In this document: positions 47,833 to 58,800 of the stretch, in pieces
How the letters are laid out: each line of letters opens with the position of its first letter
Numbering within the stretch: the stretch's first letter is position 1
NCBI GenBank assembly: GCA_025024175.1
Contig: QCXZ01000137.1
Coordinates: 620,001-684,000, forward strand
Length of the DNA: 64,000 nucleotides
Reading direction: 5' to 3'
DNA from: Rhyzopertha dominica
Lineage: Eukaryota; Arthropoda; Insecta; Coleoptera; Bostrichidae
Notes under the pieces: model-generated
Told to the model about the DNA's origin: nothing
Database searches by the model: none
What the model saw: the letters and a program-made list of their open reading frames with translations, nothing else
Made by a program: the position numbers and the translations under genes

Positions 47833-48782
47833 TTAAACAGCAACACTAATCAACTCCGTGTACTTCTTAATTTTGCTCGCCACGCTCATGTCGACGTATC
47901 TGTCACCGATGCTGACAATCATACCGCCGATGATCGAAGGATCGACCTTCGTTGTAATGTAAACTTTCTGATTGGGCTTAACGAATGACTTCAGCACACC
48001 TTCCAGTTTTTGTTTCTGCGACGAATCTAACTCCTTTGCTGTTATGACTTCACAAGTGACCTAAACAAACGAACATGTACCGAAACGCACAAAAATGGGT
48101 AAAAGTACGGCATGAAAACCAGAACAATTAAAATGTGACAATAATTTTATAACAAGGTAAGTTAAAAACTGGTCATTGTATAATGAGCTATAAAGACAAG
48201 TTTTGAACAACACGTATTCCGCATAAAACCAAAAACACTCACCTCTCCGCGATGTGCCGCCATAATGGTCTTGAAGGCGCTCACGACTCCTTCGTAGTTC
48301 TTTAGCCGTCCGTTTTCCGCCATGAGCTGGAGCAGATTGGCTGACTGCGGTGACAGCTTGATTTTTGCCGCGATTTCCTTCAGAGCGTTCGCCTTGTCTC
48401 CCCGTTTGATGACAGGATTTTGGATGAACTCTCTCAGCTTCGTGTCAGCCTTGATCGACTGTTGGAATTTGACCAGGTCCTTTTCTACGGCCTCCAGCGT
48501 CTTTTGCTTGGAAGCAGCTGAGTACAAGGCTGTTGCGTACCTGCCGTCTAGGCCGAAGACTTGAACCGGTGGCTTGACCATCTGCTGGCCGATGTTACTG
48601 GTGCTGAAGCTTCTTACCTGATACAGGTGAATTATTATGTAAATCAGTCTTCAAACTGTACAATTTTGAATTATTATGTAATTGAAGTACGCTACATTTT
48701 AGGTTAGTACAAAACTTTCATATGAGATGAAAGGGGGTTATAAAAATTATCTTACCAGCAAAGAAAGCTTGTTCGATGCCAT
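47833..48782 (-). CDS. ATPsynO: ATP synthase subunit O (OSCP), mitochondrial
   Basis: Oligomycin-sensitivity-conferring protein, the part of the peripheral stalk that ties the F1 head to the membrane sector of ATP synthase in the inner mitochondrial membrane. Exons read downwards: 48782-48756, 48617-48243, 48060-47833; 209 residues, the usual length. The N-terminus (MASNKLSLL then VRSFSTSNIGQQ) is a mitochondrial leader. Conserved motifs are VQVFGLDGRYATALYSAA, AENGRLKNYEGVVSAF and the C-terminal DPSIIGGMIVSIGDRYVDMS. The last residues are SVAV. An ORF running past 48243 reads into intron. Confidence 0.96.
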
Positions 48783-49308
48783 TTTATGCTATAATTATTG
48801 GTTTAAATAGACGAACAACCCTTGCACTTGCCCTTATTACGAAACCGATGGCGCAAACTGACAGATCGACGAGTGACAAATGACATTTACGCAAACGCAT
48901 AGAGATGGGAGATTCAGCTTTTTAATATCCGTTCACTGAATCTAGGAACGAGTTCAATTAGGAAGTAGTTCTTCGAAAGAACGATAAATATTGTTTGGTC
49001 ACTAAATATAATATAGCAGTATTACTAAAGATTAACTAACTGTTATTTATTCTTTGGTAGTAGCGTAATAAACCGTTACTTTGGGGTAAATAGTGGCGGG
49101 AAATTTAAATGCTTATAAAGGAGAGGTAACTGAACCATTGCAGCTAACTTTGAAGATTGGAATAGAATTTTGTGTGCTTATTATAAGGGTTAATCCACCA
49201 GTGCCCTCTACAGCACATGTTGTTTAACTTCTCCAGCAGTTAAGTTAAAAATTCNCAANTCTTTTTAAAAAAATGCATTTATATAACAAACNTTCGCTTT
49301 TAACAAAA
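48783..49308. other. Spacer between OSCP and cullin-5
   Basis: Contains the OSCP promoter side and the cullin-5 3' UTR. Ns at 49255, 49259 and 49292 mark poor assembly. No gene is seen. Confidence 0.5.
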
Positions 49309-52300
49309 TCACGCCATGTAAATGAAAGTATTAATATCATCATCGTCCCTCTTCATGTACTTATGCTCTATAAGCCACTCGAGTTGTTCCTTGATCATTT
49401 TCTTCGAAGGCAAAAACATGTTCTTCAAAATGTCGACTAACTCAGCCTGCAATGCCACGTTGGTGATGCGTTTCCTCATCTTCAGGATCTTGATTATGGC
49501 CTCTTGCGTCCTCAAAATCCTCAACTGCACGATGGAATGGTTGTCCTCCATTTGTGAACGCTCTGTGCTCAACTGCAGCCTCCCGATCAGATTAACCTGC
49601 GCAAAACACGTTAAAACACGACAATCAACGCTCGACAATCGATCCATCACCTTCCCCCTCCTCTGAGGCTTGCCGTTCTTGACCAACGCGAACTCCTGGT
49701 TGATCCAGAACAGAGTGTGCTCCGTGAAATCCTTGGGGGCCGGCACGTTCGGTGACATCACTCGCGAACAGAGGCCATTTGGACGTGGTCACGTCGAGGT
49801 CGAAACGGCCCACGTTGTTCGCGAAGGTTATGTTCCGTTGCTCATGTGGTGATACCTGGTTGAAAATTAAAATATATGATAAATTTAATGAAGTAAAGAT
49901 AGAAGGTGTGGCTAAAACAATCCCAAGACATTAAAAAAACTGAACAAAAAACTGTCAGAAATAAAATTCATTACAAAAAAAGTTTTTAAGGTGACAAGTT
50001 TTCTAAACAGTGGGAAAGAACACAGAATTTGAACGTACCACTGCAGTTTTCTCCCTGAGTGCTTCTTCTTGTAGAACTCCTCTATTTCTGGTATGTAGTC
50101 TTCTAACTCGACTGGTAAACTAACGGTAACTCTCTCAGATCCTCTCGCCCATGCACCGGCATTTAAAATTTTTATCGTTATGGCATCGTGACGAGCGGTA
50201 GAAGCCCTGAACGTACATGCAGTTTCTCTTGCTTTTCTTGGAACTCCTCTATTTGTTTAGGTGCTTCAGGTCTTCACTTACTTTTATGTCTTGGAACATC
50301 CTCGCTAATTTGTTTACGTAATCTGCCGGCATGCCTACTTCTCTCAACCATTCCACCATGTCTTCTTCCTTTTCGCTATCCGCACTGGAAGGGTTTGGTT
50401 ACAAAACAAAATGCTATTATCAATGTTGTTTTAAAATGCACTCCTGGTCAATATAATAAATAACAAAATTTATATTATACATTATATTTTTTGATATTTT
50501 TAAAGTGGCATTTTTAAGTTAGGGATATTTTCAGCGTTATATTACCAGTTTATTGGAAGTAAACCACTTTACAAAAAGTTGGTGACTAAAAGTTTTAATC
50601 AAACAGGAACTTGTTGCTGGAGACTAGGACAAGGCCAAAAATGGTCTACCAGTGCAAGATGTACGACCAGAAATTGATATTTTTTCTTTAGATTATAAGA
50701 ATGCACCACACACGACGTTATTAAAAGTTATTTATCTTCTATTGATTGGTCTGTTTTAGAACTGAACATAAATAAAAGTAAAGCACTAAGATTTTCTACA
50801 AAATTATATGAAATAAGTTTATTTTACCAAATACAATTTGTGTGGGTGCATTAATTTTGTACGAGAGTGCAACTGTAAATAAATCGACCATACTGGATGT
50901 TAAGATACAGGTAAATTCTTTGGTAGTCCATTTATCGCTGAAGATTTTCAAAAATAGCTGTATTGCCCACAATCAGAATTTTAATACCTTAACTCATGGG
51001 TAGATGGCACAAACATTTCACAAATCGAACAAACTATCTGTATAAATAAATTAAGCACTTACCTAGCATCTAAAATTAACCTCCTCGTCAAGTGAGCTTT
51101 GTGGTACCTCATGAAGACGTCCTTATTAGAGACGTATTTCAAAACTAACAGAACATCCTTCAACCTGGATTCAATTTCTTCACTAGTCAACCTCTTCGAC
51201 AGCGGTGTTCTTCTAAGCAACATATCACAATAATTAGCTAACAGTTCGGGACACTTGCTTTCGGGAGCGATGGCCTTGCCCCCGACGCTCCTCCCAGTGT
51301 TCAATTCCAATTTGAAGACCGCCGTGTCGTTAACGACCGCCTTAAAGGCCTTGTCCCTCGCGGTCAAGAAACGAGGGTCGTCGTTGAAGGCATCGTGGAC
51401 TAATTTGCTATATTTCCTGAACAATTCCAACAAACGTTCTACATACTTCTCGGAATCCTGAGTGATTATATCTGCCGCCGCAACCATGTCGGCCAAACCT
51501 GCCTGAATAATGTGAGATTCCAGCTCTTGCAGCATCGGTTGGACTCCGTCAGGCACCCGTTCCAACAGCCGGAACATCAGCTGCAAACGCTCCGTTTCTC
51601 CGGCCTTTATCAGTGGCGTACATTCGGCTAGCAGTACCGGGAGGGCGTTTCCGACGAGCACCTTGACGCAGCATTGAATTACGCCGTTGCTCCCGGCCTC
51701 CAGATATTTCTGCGCCCTCGCCTCTTCCTCTTGTAGCTTGGTGTCGGCGTACTTCATGTAGGCTAGCACTCCGTTGGTTTCTAGCTGTTCTGGTGCCTTG
51801 ACGCGGTTAGAACATCTCTGTGCTCTGGATGTAGGCCGCTTCGAAGTTCTCGCGGTATATTAGCATGTGATCATCGGGGTTTGAACACAGGTTTACGTAA
51901 GACTCACGGACACCTAACAGACAGATTAGTTTTGTGAGATTATATCGACTAATACACAACCAGAACAACAGACGATTTAAATGACCCAGAATTCTGTTTG
52001 GTGAACTCAATTCTACATGATAAGTAACAATCCTGGCAAATCACAGATGTTCTTTTACTTGACACAATCTATTTAATATTTAATAAGCAACATTATAGAC
52101 AATCTTACTTGTTCTTTACGCTACAAAAACAAATGACATACCTATAACAAGCTGCGAATCAAAAGCTTCACCATTCCTTTCCGCATGCACCAATTTCATA
52201 GCACTGTCCTGCAACCGATGTTTGATATCCTTAAATATGCTCTGATTCCACGAATCCAACATCAGCTTTCGGACGAAACTCTCTTCAACCTGTCCTTTCT

Positions 52301-52741
52301 TCCCCGAATTGCCCTGTACATGCGTACTGCCGGAAGTTGGTTTGCCCTGCAAGGAACTTTCCAAGTGCCTAAATGGAGTCGGCAGATAATTACACTGCGT
52401 GAAAAACTTCTGCCATTCAGTGATGTATGTCTTCAACAAAGCTTCCTCTTGCCTCTGGGCCATCACCCGAGCCTGCACCTGTTTTATAAACTGCACGATG
52501 TCCTCGTGCAGGTGGTCTCTCAGTTTTGTGACCCCCTTTTCGTCCCACAGGCATACTAGATGGACGTCGTAAAACAAAGCGTGCCATTCCTCCGGAGATA
52601 CTGGTTCCTGCTTTAATAATTTTAGGACTATCGGTTCCATGGTTTTCCATTTTTCTTCAAACTTCACTTGCCCTTTTTCCTAGAAACGAGACGGTAATGT
52701 TACGCATTTTCGTTTGTTTTGCCACAGCCTACCTTTAGCAT
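49309..52741 (-). CDS. Cul5: Cullin-5, reading frame broken in three places in this assembly
   Basis: Scaffold of the CRL5 ubiquitin ligases: the N-terminus binds Elongin B/C-SOCS adaptors, the C-terminus binds Rbx2, and a Lys in the winged-helix domain is neddylated. Exons read downwards: 52741-52733, 52679-52142, 51913-51063, 50384-50039, 49855-49651, 49596-49309. Class is clear from DSQLVIGVRESYVNLCSNP, DPRFLTARDKA, YVSNKDVFMRYHKAHLTRRLILD, VEWLREVGMPADYVNKLARMF and the end MIKEQLEWLIEHKYM...INTFIYMA. Breaks: one extra base at 51807-51808; about 85 bases before ITIKILNAGAW that do not read through (TAG at 50249-50251); and loss of about 50 residues of the winged-helix region at about 49760-49770 with a frame change. 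The neddylation site region MKMRKR...NMFLPSKKMIKEQ is intact. The gene is essential in most animals, so assembly error is likelier than a pseudogene. Confidence 0.88.
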
Positions 52742-53299
52742 TTTGAGGTTATGAACTAATTCAATCTATCAACATAACTTATATTAAAAGTACGATAGTT
52801 GCTGATGGTCCTACGTGTTGTACGTTAGAAATAACCCCTATACTTGTAATCATTTGAATCAAATTGGATGTTGTAAGCTTAATTTAACTGTAATCTGTAA
52901 TTTCTTCGAAACGACTAGTACGAGCGAGTGGCAGCACTGTTGTGTCAAAAGTCACGGCAACGTGCAGTTATGATGCAAGTAAGATGATTACTAGCACAAA
53001 TATTATTAAATATGCCTTTGTTAATAGTTTAACTTAGGTTTTATTTGTTCACACTTACTGTTATTTTGCAAATTCCTTGAAAATATTATGATTAACACCG
53101 TTACATTAAGCGGTTGGCAATGCTGCTCAGTTGACAAGTGATAAACTTCATTGCCGACAGCGTGACACCTGAGGATTGAGGTTAACCGACAAAAAAATCC
53201 GTTACAAGAAGCTTTTTCAGGAGTAGTATGGGTCCTATAAGGTAACAGCTTTGCATCATGTGAATTTATAATTCATAAAGTGGATATTAGCAAAGCAAG
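52742..53299. other. Divergent promoter region of cullin-5 and DONSON
   Basis: About 560 bases between opposite start codons. No core motif is clear; it probably holds both promoters and 5' UTRs. Confidence 0.5.
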
Positions 53300-54952
53300 A
53301 TGCAAGAATCGTCGAAAAAACCAGCACCATCTAAATGGCTGCATCCCAATCAGGTCTTGCAACTGCACAAGCTCAAGGCGAAAAAGAGGGCCCTACAGGA
53401 AAGAATAGAAAATAACGTTACTAAAAGTGCGCCCCTTTCAAGAAGTCAAGAGACGGTTAAAAAAAGGAACCCTTTCGTGATTAATCAGGAAAACAAGAGA
53501 CAGAAAACTGAAGATAGTTTAGATAGTACGTCAGATGATACGCTTTTCAAGTTGTTGCATTTGGGCAGTTCTAGTCAACCTGACACTAGTTTAACGTCAT
53601 TTGCGAACATCCTGAGCAAGAGTGAAGTTAAAACTGAAGAGGTACAAATTGTTAAGGCAAAAGGCGAGGCGTGGATACCTGTGGATTGGGCACTAAAGAG
53701 TAAGATCCGTTTCATTTCATCAAAACCCTTTCTTTGGAACCAGAAGTTGAAAATAAGCGAGGAGGCTTCGGGAATCACCGGTTTCACTAGATGCATGGAT
53801 TTTGATACCTTGGACTCTTCCCCTAACACTAAATTCCACCAGTGTTGCTTGTATTGGCAACAGCCGTCGCTGCCGTGGCTAAAGCTGTTTCCTCGAACTA
53901 CGCAAAGGGTATCTGCTAACACGCCGGGTTTACTTCAACATCAGGCTGTCCGCGAAAGCCTACAAACCGCGTGGACCGACAGCTTTCGCTCGCTGTTCCA
54001 GTTGTTGCGCACTAGGCAGTGCCCATACTTTTATGTGTGTGCGAACAGCTTTACCGTGTTGTTTCGAGCTGGTGGCCTCAACGGTTTTACGGAAATGAAC
54101 GCGATGATTACACCGACGACTAGAGGTCTCAGACATGTGTTGAAGCAGGAAGAAATCGAGTTTACGATGCCTTTGAAACCTAAAAGACTGTCCGATCAAG
54201 GGTATGACACGGGAGATTCGACGCTGAGCGATCAGGCAACTGTAGAAGGTGAAGATGGCAACGCAGACGAGGACGAAACACCGGATGAGGTGTGGCTACA
54301 GAATTTGGGGATTTTAACAGAGGATATTAAGCAAATCAACTATACACAGGTAGATTCTTTTTTATCATGATGTCATTTTTTTCAAATTAATCACTTTCAG
54401 GCAAAAATCGTTCGTAAAGCTGAATCAACCATCGACAACAGCGAACAGAGCTTGATCCTGATCGAAGGGATGGAACTGCACGCCCTATACAACTTCCTCA
54501 TCAACTGCAAAAGCACCATAGCGACGGCGGGCCCTTTGGCGGGCGTACCCCCTACACTGTTGGCCCCCGTCGCATTTAACGGCGCCACCCTGAACGCTCT
54601 GAAGGTCCGCGAAAACAAAGTTCACGTAGACAACGTGGACTATTTCTCGCTGGAAGTGACGGGACCCATCCTGCCCAGCACCGTTCACAATCTGTGCCTA
54701 ATCAACCCGTCCGATCACAGCATGACGGCGACGTTTTCGAACGTCACGGCGACTCTTCCGTTCAGCAAGGTGACGCGGACGGAATCGAATCGGGAGAACA
54801 TCGACTCGGGCTGTGTCGTGTTCGGACAGGAGAATTTGTCCGATTGCGGTTTGAATCCGTTTGTATTGAAAAAGTTTTGCGGTACGGATTCGCGGTTCAT
54901 TTGTAACGTGGAGTGTATTAAATACGATGGTCGGACTTTTACGTGGACCTAG
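53300..54952 (+). CDS. hd: DONSON / humpty dumpty, replication fork protein
   Basis: Nuclear protein needed for replication origin firing and fork stability; the fly orthologue humpty dumpty is needed for DNA replication and follicle-cell gene amplification. Two exons, 53300-54349 and 54401-54952, give 533 residues (human 566). After a Lys-rich disordered N-terminus, the conserved block starts with WIPVDWALKSKIRF, then FHQCCLYWQQPSLPWLKLFPR, the SLFQLLRTRQCPYFYVCANSFTVLFRAGG stretch (here named only by its ends SLFQLL and LFRAGG), an acidic linker with SDQGYDTGDSTLSDQ, and the C-terminal sheet ending RTFTWT. AATAAA at 55022-55027 is about 70 bases past the stop. An ORF continuing to 54370 is intron read-through. 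Confidence 0.92.
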
Positions 54953-55826
54953 CCGAATGGGGAAGGTCGATTTTGATGATGACTTTTTAAAGTGTAATGA
55001 CGTTATTTATTTCTTATTTAGAATAAAGATGGTTTTTAACGTGTTTAGGTGTTTTTTTTATGGTTAGAATCGATAAAAAAATTAATTAAATCTTGACCAT
55101 TTCAATTTTTCTTTTAAATACGGATGTATTTTGTATTTTTAATATTATTCAATTTCGTTGACTATTCAATCATTAATATTTCAACCAACAACAATTAATC
55201 AAAATTTCTAATAGAAAAATATGGTCTAGCAAATTTTTTCAGCTTTTTGCACCTAGATTTCAAGAGGTCTCCAATTTTGAGAATAAACTTATAAAAATTT
55301 GTTTATTTTGAATGTCCCGCCGAAGTGAACATGCTAACTTAGGAACAAGCCAATTGTTTTCGGACCTAACCACACTGTTATCAACAGGAGCATCAAAATC
55401 GAAACTGAATTAATATTTTTTTCGACACATTTTTGAGACAATTGTTTTGGACTTGGCAATATTTTGAAGCATAATACTAGTAATTTTGAATTTGCCGCCA
55501 AACCACATATCCCAAAAAGTACACTGTAAAGTTATCAGATATTAAAAGCTGAAAATAACAATAAAATTTTAAATTCTGAGAATGAATCTTAGCAATTATA
55601 AAAGATACGGCCCATAATTAATTTGTTAATTTAAAATTTCCCAGCAAAGTACCCCAATACTAGAGTAATACAGCACTAGTACACAAACTTACCACTTCAT
55701 TTCGAGGTTATCCCACATTTAGACGCAAAAAAACCCAAAATTTCATAAAATATTGAAAAACCACCACCAAAATCTGAATAAACCAATGTATTAATTCCAT
55801 CCAAATCATAATAAATCTGAAAGCGA
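54953..55826. other. Tail-to-tail region between DONSON and eIF2gamma
   Basis: AT-rich 3' UTR and spacer. No coding frame or repeat recognised. Confidence 0.5.
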
Positions 55827-58800
55827 TTAACTAGTAGTCGGCTCGATGGTCTCCCCCCTGTGGATCTGGCCCCATCCGATGAGACGCCAATGCTTCTCGA
55901 CCCTCCTGCTAAGGGCGATCTTTTCCCCGTCCTCGGTACACACTGGATTCGTGAGGGCTATTTTCACTAAATCAGCCTTCGTCGCTATGACGCGACCTCC
56001 GGTGCTCAGAGACCCGATGTTGACGAGGAGGACCTCGTTCTTGGACAGCTTCTGCACCTTGGCGCCCTTCTTGTCGCCCTCCGTGCGAACGCCGAGAAGC
56101 CTTTTCAGCAAATAGTAGCTCACCTGTAAAGATAAGCAATAACGAATTGATTTTATATGTACCAATCGCAAAACCTACCTCAAGCTCGATAAAAATGCTC
56201 GGCAACGCCCCGACGGCTCCCAACACTTGCCCGACCAATCTATCGGCACGACATAGGGTAGGTTCGATCTTCGTGCCCACACCTATAAGTCCACCGGGAA
56301 CGGCGAATTGAAGCTCGTTCTGCTCGGCGTACAACGACACGATGCGAGAAAATATCGGGCGGCAAGTTAGCTTGCCCTCCGCATCTTTGCTCACCAATCC
56401 CGGGCGAACCTGTAAAAAAACGTTTAGAAACAAAAATGTATTATCGAACTTCCGTTCAATTTACTTCAATTTCTTGGCCGACTTTCAGGACACCACGCAG
56501 GATACTGCCACCGGCAACGCCTCCTTTCAGATCGTTCACTTCACAACCGGGTTTGTTGACGTCGAACGAACGGATTACGATTAAGCGGGGTTCTGCCGTG
56601 AAGTCTCTGACGGGTATCGGGATCTTCTTTGTGATGTATTCGCAGAGGACCTGTAGAAAAGTGGCGTTGAAGCAACCGCAGTTAATGGATTGAACAACAA
56701 TCTGTCTTCTAGTAATTATTTTTTACTTACTCCCAAAATCCAATCCCAAATTCGAGACAAGAAAAAACTTATTACTTCCTAAACACTGGTAAAATTAAGT
56801 TTTTGTCAAAGTTCAAAAAAAGACATTTTCAAATTCTTGGTATTTGGCAATTAATGCTGTCTATCCATTTTGCAAATTGAAAATCTTTTGTGTTATATGA
56901 AGAAATGGGTAACTTTACACTGCTTCAAATATTGATAAAAACTTTTGATAAAACTATACCTCTCGTGCACCAGATTTGAGAAATTCCTAACTTTTGGAAT
57001 CTTTGATTCTGGGAATTATTTGCAAAATTTAGATAGGAATCAAACTTCAAAAAAACTAGTGCTGTGATTTCTGAATTACCTAACCCAACCTTGAACAAAT
57101 TTCAATGAAAAACACCTAGAAGGTGACTCTCCAAATTTAAAACTCACGTAATGTGCAAAACTTTATCCTCTATCAAAGAAGGAAATGCTCTGTTAAATAT
57201 TACCGCCAATCTGCAAACACAAAACAAATTTCTCTCAAGGAACTACGTACCTCAATGTTATACTTCAACTGAGCCGATATAGGTATAATCGGAGCCCCCT
57301 CAGCGACAGTTCCCTGCACAAACTTGACGATCTGATCGTGCTGTTCCTTCGCCTGCGCCTCCTTCACCAAATCGATCTTGTTCTGCAAGATGATGATGTG
57401 CTTCAGCTTCATAATTTCGATGGCGGCGAGATGCTCGCTCGTCTGTGGCTGCGGACACGATTCGTTCCCTAAACATAAAATTTTTAAGTCACCACAACAA
57501 GAGGAGTCGGTCTGAGAGTCTTGCCTGCGATAAGCAGCAGAGCAGCGTCCATTACGGCAGCTCCGTTAAGCATGGTGGCCATGAGAATGTCGTGCCCAGG
57601 GCAATCCACGAAGCTGACGTGTCGGATGAGACGGAAACGTCCCGTGCACGAAGGACGCAGACACGGGAAGTGGTCGTCTTTCGACGAACCCCCGGAGATG
57701 TAACAGGTCGGCCGGGTACATTTCGGATTGTCGCATTTGTAGATTTTTGCATTCGCATAACCTTAAAACAATAAAATGATGATGGACTTTAAAAATGGAC
57801 AGCAATAAAAATTTATTTAGCTACTACTCATCATTATAACAGTTTTATTTTATTTTTACATACTTATGTCTATTGTCTCATATAAACCATTTATTTAAAC
57901 CATTCTTTGGAAACAGCACCATACAGACGTTGGTTTCTAAAAGGTATTCCTTTTAGTTCAGCCAAACATTACAGTATTTTAGAAACTTGTTCCTTTCAAA
58001 ACGGTCTAAATGACACAAGTATTCAAAACAAATTTAGTATGCTAAATTTTGAAATGATGTGTGATATTTATCTATCTATCATACAAATGCTGCATTAGTA
58101 TAGAAATATATAGCATAACATAATGTGGTAGTAATTTACCTTATTAACCATTTTAGATTAGTAAATGATGATGTCATACAAAAAGGAACTACATCTATAA
58201 AGTTTTGAATGTTAAACATGTTAGAAAAAAGTGGACATCCCTACCTCGTATTTGAGTTTTCATACATTTCCATTATTTAAATAATCTGTAGTGTAGTTAA
58301 GTAAGCTTTGAATGAAAGTAATAATTGAAAACAACCTTTGTCATTTTAGATTCTTTTCTGTGTGATTGCTTTGTTTTTATTTTTAAGATGTGTTCCAACA
58401 GAAAGCATAAGTTTTTTAATTTTTCTTGACATTTTAATGTAAAATTTTTGTTAGAAACTCAAACAAAAAAAGAGCCAAAAATGCACACCTAGTACAAAGT
58501 TTATATTATTAAAAGAAATATTGAAACTAAATACCCCGTTTGTTAGTATTAATTATATTGAACTTAAGTTTATTAAACCACGATATTTTAATCTCAAAAA
58601 ATGTGGTTGCACTATTATTTATGGGTCACCAATCACCTAAAATACATTTTTTTTCATTTAAAACAAAACTAGACCACGGGAATAAAAAGAAATAGTGTTG
58701 TGTAAAGTTTATTTTCAAATTATTCAACATACATAATTAAAAAGAAATCACTAAACTATTATAAACAAAAATGTAAAGATGCATATATATACTGTCGTGT

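Noticed and set aside
53941..54199. Antisense open frames over DONSON and other conserved exons
   Set aside because: No domain, no splice logic, and coincide with strongly conserved coding exons on the other strand.
57445..57774. Plus-strand open frame of 109 codons
   Set aside because: Antisense of the eIF2gamma G-domain exon.
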